DNA from: Gonium pectorale
Taxonomy: Eukaryota; Chlorophyta; Chlorophyceae; Chlamydomonadales; Volvocaceae
Direction: 5' to 3'
NCBI GenBank assembly: GCA_001584585.1
Contig: LSYV01000014.1
Location: 268,319-332,318, forward strand
DNA length: 64,000 nt
Each line of letters starts with the position of its first letter. Within the stretch, counting starts at the first letter, position 1. The position numbers and the translations under genes are program-made. Below, piece by piece: positions 10,852 through 23,035 of the stretch. Under the pieces are notes generated by a model. That model ran no database searches. It was not told the DNA's origin and was given only the letters and a program-made list of their open reading frames with translations.

Positions 10852-13800
10852 ATGAATCGCAAGCGGCCTGAGCCGATTGCGGTGCCGGAGGAGAAGAAGG
10901 CATCCTATGTCCTGTGAGTTTGCAGGCAGCTGGTGTTTCTATCTGCCAAAGCACATTTTCATAAATTATGGACTGGGTCAATCGTCTATCTCGATCGCTC
11001 TGGGCGGGGGCACCGCGGCCCTGACAACTTGCGCGCGGCGAACCGCGCAGGACAAACAAGGGCAAGTTTGTGGAGGGCGACCTGACGATCAGCAGAGAAG
11101 GTCTGCAGATCAACTCTCCTGCGAGTACGCTCGGGGTTGCCCGCCCAGGCTCAGCAAAGTGAGCAATCCAGCCGCGCCAGAGCTACCCCCCCTGCCAAAT
11201 AGGGCGGGAGGGACGCAACCAGGGAGAGACACAGTAGATATATGCTGAAAGCACGGGCCACGCGGCAATAACCGCCGGGGCCCGGGGGCGCTGGGGCTTG
11301 CTGTAGGCGGGGTGACATAACACACGGCCCATCCGCCCCGCGCCCCTCCTCGTACACCCGCCTCATCTCAGTTCACTACAGCCCAACAAACGGCCACTAC
11401 CCCCTGAGGAGGACTCGGCAAGCTCACGGGTACGTGGCGGCAGGGACTTGCCTAGCGCTTGCCGTGGGAGCGAGGCCTCAGAGCGGCTGGAATGTCCGCT
11501 CGGGCTTAAGGTGTATCAAGCTACGCATTAGTGCTGCCTCTCTTCAAAAGCAATACTGGACTGTGACGTGGCGCATTTGTGAATCCGGTCCAAGTTCTTT
11601 TGCGACCTTTGCGCGGCGCGTTGAACCCTTGTTCCTACGCACCGCCATTGCGGCCATCACGCAGAACGCTGGCGAGGCGAGCACCAGCGGTGGCGGGGCG
11701 GCGTCCACTAGTCCCCGGCAGCGGGGAACGGGCGCCACGGAGGGCCTCACGCCGGATGACTTCGAGGAGCTCTGCGTGATTGGGCAGGGCAGCAGCGGGG
11801 TGGCCAAGAAGGTCCGCAACCGACGGGACGGGAGGCACATGGTGCTCAAAGTCATCCAGTTCGACGTATCGTCAGACACGGTCCGCAAACAGGTGCGCTC
11901 TGCGTCGGCAGCACACCCGTGTGGGCAAGGGCCGTGGACACGGAAACGGAAGCTGGTTACAGAGCAGCCGGAAGGTCCGGAACTGGGGACGCACATTGAT
12001 CCCGGCATTCATGAGCCGAGATCACAGAGCGCAGGACCGAGTGCACTTTATTACAGCCAAAGGCGGGTTGTAGGGCGAACATGCTGCATGTTTTGCAACG
12101 GTCTGCGAGAGGCGTAACAGTTTCTATGTCTCATCTGCATCTTGAACTGAACATCTCCCGCCCGCACCCAGGTAACAACAGAGCTTCGTACGCTGTATGG
12201 TGCGGATCACCCCAACGTGGTCCGCTACTATGCGGCCTTCTTTGACAACGGGGCCATCACCATCGCCATGGAGTACTGCGATGCGGGCAGCCTAGCGGAC
12301 TTGCTGAAGGTGGGTGCGACTGTAGGATCCGCGGGCCAAGGAAAGGGAAAGGAAGGCTTGTGAGCAGCCTGGTGAGCGCTGGAGGTAGGGTAGGTTGATG
12401 TGCGGGCAAGGACAGAAGGAGGTTGCGGGTTGGGGGACGTGACGCGGGCGGCCTAGCAGATCGGCTTAAGGAGGGTGTTTCACATCTGGCGAGCAGGCTG
12501 CAAGGAAGGGGAATGCAGGAGTTTGGTGGTACTAAAGAGGAAGGAGTCGAGCACAGGGGCCAGTGGGACCAGGGACAGCCTATGGCGTACGTATGCTTTG
12601 ACGCACCTGCCTACACCCATCCTTCCTGTCCCTCCCTCCGGCCCGAGCACAGGCGCGGGCGAAGCAGTACCAGCAGCAGCAACACCGCTCGCTGCAGCAG
12701 CAGGCGAGCCAGAAGGCGGCGGCAGCGGCAGCGGCCAAGGGCGCCGCAGCAACTGCAGCAGCGCCGACCGCCGCCGTGGGCTCGTCATCGGCTCCGTCGG
12801 ACGTGCCGCTGCCGGGGCCCGGCCTCCCCGAGCCAGTAATTGCACACCTGGCGCGGCAGCTGGTGGCGGGGCTGCACTACCTACACAAGGAGCTCAAGGT
12901 AATTAATGAGGATGCCATCGACCCAGCTGTGGGGCAGTTCTCTTGCTGCCCATTTGCTGCTCAATGCGCGCACTGGCGGGACCGCAGTGGTGACAAAACA
13001 GACAGTGCTTGATTGGCGCTTGTCCCGCGGGATGGAAGGGATGGGGCGTGAGGAGGGCCCACGGTTAGCCGGGTCACATGTCGCAAAGGCATCCTGCAGT
13101 CCTGTCCAAGATGCAGCGCAAGCCGCCAACTGCTAAAGCTAGCGCACGTTCCACGTGCTGCCACAGCTTGGTCTTCGTCTATGTACCGACTGGCCACGTC
13201 AGAAAGCTCAGGGGGCTCACGCCTGGATTGCCTACGAAGCTCACAATGTGATGCCCCAAACCCACAGGTGGTCCACCGCGACATCAAGCCCTCCAACCTG
13301 CTGCTCAACGGCGCGGGCGAGGTGAAGATCAGCGACTTTGGCGTGAGCGGCCAGCTGGCGTCCTCCGTCTCCAACTGCCTCTCATGGGTGGGCACCGTGA
13401 CCTACATGAGCCCTGAGCGCATCAAGGGAGACTCGTACTCGTTCGACAGCGACCTGTGGAGCCTGGGCCTCACGCTGCTCGAGTGCGCGCTCGGGCGCTT
13501 CCCCTACCCGCCGCCTGGTGAGGCGCGAGGCCGTGGCTGCTGGCTTGGTTAACACGGTGCACGGTTGCCTGTGTGTCTGGCACCATTACGAGACAGCCCC
13601 CGTAATGCTCCCGCTGCTGCGCATGCGTTGAGGTGGCTTGAGATTCACTGCCGCACTCGCGCTTGTAGCTTTTCGTGGTCCCTGGCCCCTCAATGTGCCG
13701 GTGCATATTTACGGCCCCGACCGTGCCGGCCTCTCTGTTCCCTCCCCTGCAGGCGAGACGGGCGTAAACCTGGGCTTCTGGGAGCTGCTGGAGTACATTG

Positions 13801-14057
13801 TCGTGGAGCCGCCGCCCAGCCTGCCGCCCGACCAGTTCTCATCTGAGCTGGTCGACTTCATCGCGCAGTGCCTGCAGAAGGACGCCAAGGCACGCCCCTC
13901 GGTCGCGGCGCTCGCGCAGCACCCCTTTCTCAAGATGCACCCAGACGCCTCGCTGCGGGAGGTGCTGGAGCCCGTACTCTCAGCTGCAGCGACGGCGGAG
14001 GGCACGGAAGCAGCGGCAGCGGGCGCCGCCGGTGCGAAGCCCGCTGCTGGAAAATGA
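10852..14057 (+). CDS. MAP kinase kinase (plant MKK type)
   Basis: Dual-specificity kinase of a MAPK cascade. The proposed exons are 10852-10913, 11051-11158, 11712-11892, 12172-12309, 12653-12898, 13268-13517 and 13753-14057, giving 429 aa with all phases consistent. The first two tiny exons encode [20 protein letters not shown] and [18 protein letters not shown], matching the conserved plant MKK6-like N-terminus. Kinase motifs: glycine loop [16 protein letters not shown]-type VLKVIQF, hinge [13 protein letters not shown], catalytic [15 protein letters not shown] in [13 protein letters not shown], and [12 protein letters not shown]. The activation segment SVSNCLS fits the plant S/T-x5-S/T spacing. 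A Gln- then Ala-rich insert of about 60 residues sits between the hinge and helix E. The exon 3 acceptor is uncertain: 11712 keeps phase, whereas a better-looking acceptor at 11665 does not. No C-terminal NTF2 domain is present. A TGTAA near 15247 is a distant candidate poly(A) signal. Confidence 0.9.
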
Positions 14058-15695
14058 GTCTGGAACGAGGGCTAGTGGAACGGTGCTGCGGATCTTCTCA
14101 GCCGTCGCGCGGAAACAGGCAGCGGGAGCGCAGTTGGGATGGACTGATCAGGCGCAGGAGGTTCGGAGCACGCGTCAGCGCTGCTCTGCGTGCGAGGTAG
14201 GGCAGAGTGGAGCGATGCCATGCAGCAAATGGTAAAGATGGGTGCAGTACCATTGGGCTTGGTAGGAAGGGGGGCGATAGCCTCAGCTTGGTGGTGCGCG
14301 TGTGTGGGGTCCTCATCGTGGCCGAGGCACGGCATTGCAGGTTTTTGACGCGGGACGTGTGCTGGGCAGTCAATCCGTGAGGTTCACTCGGCAGTCAGGT
14401 TGCATGTTGTAGGCATGGTTAGCACGGACAGCGAGCTTTCCTGTTTGATCCGACAACAGCCGACGTAGGTGTGCGCCGTACATCTTACATGTCGTACAAG
14501 GGTGTTTGAGCAACTCGGCAGAGCCGTGGGTGGCAGGTATCATAGGCGCAGGCAATGCGAGGTGCAACGGCATGATACTCATTCATGTGGGGCAGCGAGC
14601 AGTCTCATCTGTGTGACGCATTACTAATTAGATACAGCCGCAAGCAGGCATGTGGCTGTTTGTGGCGATGCGTGACTAGCAATGGCCATGGCTTCTGTTC
14701 AGTACGTGATTACATCTGCCAGGCGGACCGAGGGGGTCCGCTGTATCACATGACTTTCCATGTGTCTGGAGTTCGCTGGCCAGGCGGGCTTTCCGCTTGG
14801 GTCGCGGGTACGGAAAGGCCGGACAAGGCTTTACATATGAGCCTTCTAGCGTCCAGTGCTCTTGGATAATCCTCTTACTTCAATATGGACCCCACTCCTT
14901 ATACATCCACGGGCCCATGTAGCCAACCAGGGGAGCCGCAGTGCTGGAATGCACCTTTTTTTGCTGGCACACATACGTCAACGGAGCATGGGCTGGCACG
15001 GTGTTGCTCATTAGCCAGCACGTCGAGTGCTGTTGGTGCAGCCTCGTTCTGCCGTTGCGGCGGTGGCTGTCCTGGGGTGGGGCGGGCTCTTTGGTTGATG
15101 GAGGTCCCTGTCGAGCGACTCGCATCCTGTCCGTGTTCTTGTGTACGTGGCGCACAAGAGCATGCGTACGTGTCCATGTGATGCCGCGCATCACAACTGT
15201 GGAGTCGCTGCCTATGGGCCAACGTGGCGGATGATCCTAGATCTATTGTAACTGGGTTTGCTCAGAGACTCGGACATACGTGTACTGCTGCCGTGCTGCC
15301 CATAATGCGCTAAGAGACTTCATATGCGTTGGTGCGTGCGAGAACTGGAGGGTTATGTCGCTGCTTGGGACTACGAGCAGTTACCAGCAGGCCGCGGCAG
15401 GCCGCACCTCCCGAGGGGTTCGCTGCCTCCGAGGCCAGAGGCCATGGATACGGAAATGCTCAGTAGCCTCGGCGTAGCTGCAGCTTACTGAAGCACGCAA
15501 GCTTGCCGTGGGGAACGGTTTGCAGACCGGAGCAACCGGGGGGGAGTTAGTGCACACGTGCATGCTGTACATAAAACACACCACACGCCGCATGGCACTA
15601 CTGTCAACAGCGTTCCAGAATGCTAATATAATATGCTTTGGCAATGCATCTATCATAGAGTAAACGGCGAGCTGGTCTGACGACGTCGCGTGTCG
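14058..15695. other. Intergenic region between MAPKK and PRORP
   Basis: Probably the MAPKK 3' UTR followed by the PRORP promoter. Open frames are short and unconserved in appearance. A TGTAA lies near 15247. I see no repeat or RNA gene. Confidence 0.5.
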
Positions 15696-18600
15696 ATGCT
15701 CTTGTGCCAGCGCGCCGCTTTCCTGGCAAGGGTGACATTTAGGAGGGACTTAGCGCTGCAGGCTGTTACCTTTGCTGCCGGTCGCCGTTTCCTTGCTCGG
15801 TCTCCGCTCCCTCCGCCGCCAAGCACGGGAGGTTCCGTCACGGTGCCACCCCTTGACAGTCTATTCGAACTGGGCATGATGGAGCCGCAGCCAAACAACG
15901 GCGAGCCGGTCGCCAAGCGCCAGCGAACCGGTGCGTCGGCTTTGAACGTTGATAAGAACATCTCATATGTGTTATTGCGACACATTCTTCTTCTATTCTT
16001 GTTGAATTTCGTTGCGCATGACTCGTTGCATTCGTCGTCGCAGGCGACGGTTCGGCTGCCATCAGCAACGGCGCAAAGGCTGCGGACCAGGCCAAGCAAC
16101 AGCACAGTAAAAAGGGGGCCCAGCAAGAAGGGCAGCAAGGAGCGACAGGCGCCGGCCGGAAAAGGAACCAGCGAGACCCACGGGTGGGTCGGCCCGGTCA
16201 TGGGTTATCTGAACTCGGGCACCTCCCACACCCCTCCGCCGCGTCCCCCTTGCTCTCCTGGATTGTTGACGTTACGCACGTCACCGCCCCAACCATTCCG
16301 CCATCTCCCCGCAGATGTCCCTCATGCAGCAGGCGGTCAAGAAGAACAACCTGCAGGTGGGCCGGCGCGCTCTTGACGGTTCCGCACGGTCTGTGCCGGA
16401 CCGCTGCTTTGCCATACTATGCCGTACCTTGCCGTACGTGCAGTGCAGTCGCCTCTGCTCTCCACAGGCTCCACCCGGCTGTCTGACGCATTCCTGGCCC
16501 CATCCAGGCTGCCCTTAAAAGTGCACATTCCCTGGCATTCCCAACTAAGCGCTCACTGCTGTTCTCGTCACCATCCTCACCGGCCCACACGCCCGCAGTA
16601 TGCCATGTCGCTGTTTCGGGAGGTGGTGGGCGAGGGCCTGACCGTACCGACCCACATCGTCAACAGCCTCATGTACATGGCATGCGGTGGCGAGCAGTGG
16701 GAGCGCTACGTGCGGGGCCTGCCGCTGCTGTCGGCGGAGGAGGCGGCCGCCGAGGCGGCGGCCGCCGGCGGCGCGGGCGGCTCGGTGGAGGGCGCAGGGG
16801 AGGGCGAGGAGGCGGGCGGTGCTGAGGCGGCGGCGGAGCAGCATCAGAAGGGACAGCAGAAGGGGCAGCAGAAGGGACAGCAGAAGGGGCAGCAAGGTAT
16901 GCCTCGTGGGGGCAGTAATGGCGTGCTGGTGGTACGTTTGGTCGTGCGCGCCCGGTCGCCCGCCCGGTCGTGGGGCTCCAGGGGCGACCCCAGCCGACAT
17001 CGAGGGCGACGTTTCGCCTGCTGCTGCCGTACTGCCCTGCGCAACGGTTGTGTCTCCCGCCCCGTGTCGCGGGGAACGGGCTCAGGCGATGCGCTCCTTC
17101 AGTCCCGGACGAGAATGCCTGCGGTCGCCGACCTCCGCTTACACCGCTGGCCGGCAGGGGCCAGTGGAAGGCCATGGTGCCCCACCGGTAGTCAACGGCC
17201 CCCCTGAGACCGCTACCGGGGGGGGGGGTAAAGGAGCAAACGTTTGGCGTGACCGCACTGGCGCCCACATGAAGGACGCTACCGGGGGGCGGTAGTACCA
17301 TCCTCCAGAGCCCCGCCCCTACCCCTGCTTCGCGCCGCTACCGCAGGCCGGGCCAGCCAGGTGCCGCCCCCGGAGGGCCCGGCCCCCAGCAAGGAGCAGC
17401 TGCTGGCGGCCATGGACGAGCTGTGGGCCTACATGGGCGGCGCGGGGCTGGGGGCGGACCAAGGGACGTACCTTGCGCTGGCGAGGCGGGAGGCACTCCG
17501 GGGGGACCCGCAGGCCGCCCTGCAGTGGGTGAGCAGGGAGGGGGGGGGTCCTGGGAGCGCAGGGTTGGTGGGGGTGGGGGCGCGGGGCGTAGGGGTGTGC
17601 ACCCAGGTCGGGTGGGCGGGAAGGGGCGAGTCGGGGAGCGCAGGGTTGGGGTGGGAACGTGTGTCGGCATGTGCATCGTACCGCGGGAGCCAAGGGGGGT
17701 GGTTTAGGGGCTGTCATGACGTATCGAGGGCACGCGGTGCCAAGGACCCATTGCTACTGAGGATGCGGAGGATGCGTCGGCGGCCGTTGGGATGATGGGA
17801 ACGTGAAATGGGCTGGCAGCGGCTGGTGCTGGCCTCGCAGGGGCCTTTGAACTTGGGCTGTGTCGTAACGCGGGTGGCTCTGAAGGCCCCTCGGCTCGGC
17901 TGAGGAGGGCACCCCGCGAGCATGTCCCACCCCCAAGTACCGGTATTACCACAAGTTCCTCCATTGAGTACAGTATGCGATTCGGTGTCCGCGACGCGAA
18001 CCGTTTCCCATCTTTATTTCCCCCCCCAAGTACCGTCCAGCTGGCGTTACCCTAACCTTGTTTCTACAAAAAAAGATACCCCCCCTAAGTACCGGTACAT
18101 AACCCTGCGTTGCCCGGGTCCGTAGGCTCGCGAGTGCTTCTCCAGGGGGAAGCCCATGCAGCTGCGGATCTTCCACCCGGCGCAGGTGCGGCGCAACCGG
18201 GCCCGGGCGTGGGTTGGGATGGCTGCGACGACGGGGACGGGGGGCGGGCATATGCGCGGGTGGTGGTGCCACAACAAAGATACGTGGCGCCGGCGCGTGG
18301 CGCAGGGGGGTGGGAAGGATTTGTACGCCTGATACTTGTTGCTGCACACCCTCGCCCCGCCCCCGCCCCCACGCCGCAGGTGGGGTACTGCCTGGCTGCC
18401 GACGTGGCGGCGCTGGAGGCGATCGACGGCCTCATCGCGGGCCACCGACTGGACTGCACCGAGTACGAGTACGCGCGGCTGCTGGAGGGCATCGCGGCGG
18501 CCGGCAGCTACGCCCAGCTCAAGGGTGCGGGCGTGGGTAGTGTAGCGCGGGCGTGGGTAGTGTAGCGCGGGCGTGGGTAGTGTAGCGCGGGCGTGGGCGC

Positions 18601-21392
18601 GGGTGTGGCGTGGGAGCGAGGGAGCGTGGGAGCGTGGGAGCGGGCATGGGTTGCGGGCGGGCGCAGCCGCGTGGGGGTGTGGCGCGGGCGAGCGTGGGTG
18701 CGGTCGCGGGCCTGGACCGCGCGGAGCGCGCGGAGGGCACCCGCCATCCTGCGGGGCAAGGGGGCGGGTAGTGTCGACCGGCCGGCGGGCAGCGGCGGCT
18801 CGCATTCCCCCACTGTAGCCATCACATAGCGCCTTTGCTTTCTTGATTACGCGGCAAGCTATGTGGGCCAAACGCGCACATGCTCTTACGCGCTCGCAAC
18901 TCGGTTTCCGTCGCTCCCAAATACGCAGCCGTGCTGGCGCGGGTGCAGTCGGACCTCAATCAGCTCACGCCCGCCACGGCGGCCCACGTCGCCGCGTTCT
19001 TCCAACGCCCCGACGCGGCGCGGCAGGCCTTTGCGCCGCCCGAGCGGGGCGGCTGCCCCGTTGTCGCGGCCGCACTCGGCACGTCCGCGAGCGGGGCAGG
19101 CGCGGCAGGGCCGGACGCGAAGGTGGAGGCGGATGGCGGCGAGGCCGGCGGCGGCTGGCGCTGGCGCGTGCAGTCGGGGGTGGCGGTGGAGGAGGGTGGG
19201 CTGTGCGAGGCGGCGGGCGGCAGTCTGCGAGTGATCGACCTGGAGGACGCGGAGTGGTGAGGCGGCGCGCGAGGCGGGGGGAGCGCAGCCGGTTGGTATG
19301 GGCGTGGTGATGCGCGCTTCCCAATGCCCACATGATTGGGAGGGGCAGAGCAGCAGGGCGGGGCATGGGGGAATGCAGCTGCGAGGGCGCGGCGGCGAGG
19401 AGGCTCTGTTGCGGCGGGTCGGCGCGTGTCGCACCCAGCCGGGAGGCTCAAAAGGTGCAAGCACCTCCCCACGACACGGAGCACCTGCCAACCCCCCTCG
19501 CCGCTCTGCACGTTTCGAGTATGTTCCCGCTTTCCTCACCATCCCTTCCTTGCCTCCCCTCCCTCTCCCCCCCCCCCGCGACCTAGGGAGTCGTTCGCTA
19601 CCGCCATCGCCGAGCTGGCTCGCAAGAACATGGGCCCCCGCGCCGCCGACTTCGACGCCTATGTGGCGTGGTACGATCGCAACGGGCCGTACGACGTGCT
19701 GGTGGACGGCGCCAACGTGGCGTTCTTCGGCCAGAACCACGAGGGCGGCGGATTCAACTGGGAGCAGATCCAGGACATGTACGACATGCTGTGCAGGCGA
19801 TTCAAGGGCAAGAAGATCCTCGTGGTGCGTCCGCGGCGCGATTTAGGATCCGGGGGTGCTGTACGGCTTGGAACATCTTGCTTTGTTCGCCCCGCCAGCA
19901 GGCTCGCATTCACAGGAAAGGTGTCAACCCAGCCCGAGTTGAGCCGAGTTGAATGCGTCTCCGTCTGTCCAAACTTGGGACGGGCTCCGTGTAAATGCCA
20001 CCCGCCGGTTACCCTGGTTGGTCCTCCCCACCTCCCTCATCACTCGCCTGTGTTGTAGATGCTGCACCGGCGGCGCCTGAACGACCCCGAGGCCCGCTCT
20101 CCCGCCGTGACGTCCTTCCTGGAGCGCCTCAAACAGGCCAAGAGCTTCTATTACACGCCCGCGGGCGCGAACGACGACTGGTGCGTGGCCGGGAGGGCGG
20201 GGCAGGGAAAGAGTGTGGGAGGGGGGAGAGGCATTGGAGGGATAGACGCAGGAAGGCCGGGCAGTGAGGGGTTGAGCACAGGCAGGGGAGGAAGCGCAGG
20301 GGGAAGTAGACAGAAGCGAGGGGAACCTGATCTGCCGGCGGCGCAGACTCGGCTGGGCTCTGCTGGTGTGAGTGCCCCCCCCCCCACGTTAACTCCCATA
20401 GTGCGCTTCGCCTCCGCATCAATGCTCATCTCGCTCGTTGACGGGATCGCACATCGGTGGGCCCCCTCACGCCGCAACCACACACACACATACATACACC
20501 CGGGTGTTTCTTCTGCATGCCTGCCTGTCTCACACTGTCATGCATAGATCTTCTAGATCATATAGAACACACATACACCCGGGCTACCGGCGCACAATGG
20601 GCTGCCGGCTAGGATGTTTTCTGCATGCCTGCCTGTCTCGCACTGACGTGCATCGATTCTCACACTGTCATGCATCGATCTTCTCGATCACATCGAACAC
20701 ACACACCCGGAGATGTAACGTCATACATAACACACGCTCCCGCTGTGCCTTCATTCCTTCGGCTCACGGGCTGGTTCAGGGCCGACCGGACGATGGGACG
20801 TTGGGCTGGGGGGACTTTTCATTACTTCGCCCGGATGTTCGGTACGGCATGCGCCTCAGGCCTCTCTAGTGAGAACGCCTATCCCTATTTTTGACCCCCC
20901 CCCATCCCACCACTCCCCGCCCCACATCGCCCTCCCTCACACCGCCCTTTCCCCCTTTGCGTCGCCCTCCCTTCCACCGGCGCTCCGCCCCCCAGGTTCT
21001 GGCTCTACGCCTGCGTGCGCTCAAAGCAGGGCGGCCTGCTGGTCTCCAACGACGAGCTGCGGGACCACATCTTCAGCCTGCTGCGACCTAAGCACTTCCT
21101 CAAGTGGAAGGAGCGCCACATATCGCACTACACCTTCGCGCCCGGCGCTGGGCCGGCGTCGGCGCCGTCACCGGCAGGCGCCGGCGGGGGCGGAGCCAGC
21201 GGCGACGCCGACAGCACAGGGAGAGGGGGCGCCGCAGCAGGGACGCCGCCGCCGTCGCGGGGCGCCCGGTTCGAGCTGCAGCTGCCGCGGCCGTACACTG
21301 CGTGCGTGCAGCAGCTGCCCGAGAGCGGCGCGTGGATGCTGCCCCTCGCCGACGGAACTTGGATGTGCATCCGGCCGGATCGGGAGGGGTAG
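15696..21392 (+). CDS. PRORP: Protein-only RNase P (PRORP): PPR domain plus NYN metallonuclease
   Basis: Endonuclease that removes the 5' leader of precursor tRNAs without an RNA subunit. Eleven exons (15696-15930, 16044-16183, 16315-16356, 16599-16896, 17347-17528, 18126-18185, 18380-18524, 18929-19256, 19587-19824, 20059-20180, 20996-21392) give 728 aa. The first ATG opens an Arg/Ala-rich, acid-poor leader like an organellar transit peptide. A second in-frame ATG at about 15877 precedes a basic KRQR cluster. Helical PPR repeats follow (exons 3-7, e.g. YAMSLFREVVGEG and LAADVAALEAIDGLIAG). The NYN nuclease has the catalytic aspartates in VLVDGANVAFFGQN and in NDDWFWLYACVRS / LLVSNDELRDHIF, then KWKERHISHYTF. 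A GQQK repeat and Ala/Gly-rich inserts interrupt the PPR part and C-terminus. A single Chlamydomonas PRORP is known to serve nucleus and organelles, which fits this architecture. Confidence 0.95.
18527..18600. repeat. 20-bp minisatellite in a PRORP intron
   Basis: The unit GCGGGCGTGGGTAGTGTAGC is repeated three times perfectly with a partial fourth copy. It starts immediately after the donor of the seventh PRORP intron and fades into related GTGGGAGC-rich sequence. Confidence 0.9.
20480..20712. repeat. Diverged duplication in the last PRORP intron
   Basis: Two related segments carry ACACATACACCCGGG, TGCATGCCTGCCTGTCTC and CACACTGTCATGCAT, followed by a GATCTTCT palindromic core (ATAGATC...TAGATC in the first, ATCGATC...TCGATC in the second). 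The copies differ at paired positions, so the palindromic character is kept. The segment is flanked by CA-rich sequence. Confidence 0.65.
20769..20896 (+). repeat. Dispersed repeat copy A (PRORP intron)
   Basis: About 128 bases that align with 50955-51085, sharing GGCTGGTTC, TTCATTACTTCGCC / TCCATTACTTCGCC, ACGGCATGCGCCT and AGGCCTCTCTAGTGA and ending in TGACC. Identity is roughly 80 per cent by eye. I see no terminal inverted repeats or target-site duplication. It is probably a decayed copy of a family of dispersed elements. Confidence 0.8.
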
Positions 21393-23035
21393 TGGCCCGG
21401 GGGTAGGGGCAGGGGTAATTGTTGCTGGTCCGCATGGGGCCATGGCCAGCCCGCGAGAGCGGCAGGGCTGGGGCATGTATGAGATGGGATGGACCCAGGC
21501 TTATGCGGGGTGCTGGGGCGCTGGCAGGGGTTGGGGCTGGCGGGGGCGTTGCTGGTCCACTTGGGGGCGGATGGATGCTGGGCGCTGGCTCGCTGGCAGG
21601 GGGCGGAGGTGGCGTGGAGGGCCCAGCGGGACGCGGCATGAGGAGCGGTGGGGCTTGCGGGGGAGGCCTGCCCTACGCGGCCGGAGACATCGCCCCGTGC
21701 GTGCGGCCGAGGGTTGACACGCTGCACTGCCTTGGGCAGGCAGGCTTCAGTGGCAGCGCGGCGCTGTACGGACTGCTGTGCATCAAGGGATTGTTCGTGA
21801 GCTACGGGCCTTGCACTGCATTCGTTTATTTTAGAGGAGCTTGAGGAGCGGGCGAACGTGACAGCGTCACGGCGACGCCCGGCCTGCCGTACTCACAGTG
21901 CAAGGGCCGGCGTGGCAGTGTCACGGACCTGCCATGCTCACACGCAGTGCGGCGCCCCCAATCCGCGTGTGGGGACTGCGGAGCGGGCCTCCAGACACAA
22001 AAGATTTATGCGGGACGAGCGTGAGCGTGGTGAGCATGATGCCTGTAGATGGACGCGTGGGTCGGTGGAAGGCGCGACTGGCGGGTGGTTGACCATGTGT
22101 GCTACGTTACTCGTGTACGGCTCGTGGACTTCAAAGTCAGGCACTGGCGTCCAAGGCAAGTCCCGAAGCGTACCGATACGGCCTCGTACTGCCTGGTCTC
22201 GATAGCAGGTGATGGGTAGCGATCGGCTGACGTTCTGTCGCTATGGCCCGAGGCCCCAAGCCTTCCCCGGGTTGCAACACTCGGCATGGAGCCTTGGCAA
22301 CAGACGCGCTCCGTGACTACGTCCAAGCCTGCGAAATCGGCTCGTACGCATTCCCATGCATGGCTGCCTCCTTCAAACGGACCCGGAATGGCGACATCGC
22401 TCCAGCTGCACTCTGACGGTGCTCTCGACGTTGCCGGAGAATCGCCACAGCCCCTGCACCCGGTATTGCCTCGTCGATTGTACGGCACACACGTTGTTGT
22501 ACGACATGGACGCGCCTTGCCCGTCACCCATACACCAGTAAGGTAACGGCTCTTAGCGGCTCGCAGTAACAACAGCAGCAATGCCAAACAGCCAAAGCAC
22601 GGGTGGGCCTGCGAGCCGAACGACGCACAAATAGCATCCGGCATCCCGCTGTGCATGTGCCCTTCGGCAGGGCCGGAATTCGGTTGGTTCTCGTGTTGGG
22701 AGGGCTACCTGCCCCTCCCGATGTCTGCGCACTTCCTCGCCTCTCCTACTGTAACCTTTCCACAGAAGAAGGCCTATGCAGCCTATGCTGTTCGACTCCC
22801 CAAGGGGGGGACACCACGCATGCAGCCAGCAACGGGCCGGTCCGCCCCAGCAGCCGTGGCAGCCAGACGGCGCCTCAGCACGTGCCAGTCCGATGATGTA
22901 TAGCAAACGTGTCTAAGAAGGACATTTGCTAGCAAGTTTTTTTCTTGTTAAGAACGCTATACAACATCCGAACGGACCGGCCGCGACCGCACGTGGGTAC
23001 GACACTGTACCGCTTGAGCGGTTGACAGCAACCGT
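21393..23035. other. Intergenic region, convergent genes
   Basis: This lies between the stop codon of PRORP (plus) and the stop codon of the small membrane-protein gene (minus), so it should hold two 3' UTRs. No coding exon, RNA gene or clear repeat is supported. The long frame over 20869-21717 is a shadow of the last PRORP exon. Confidence 0.5.
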
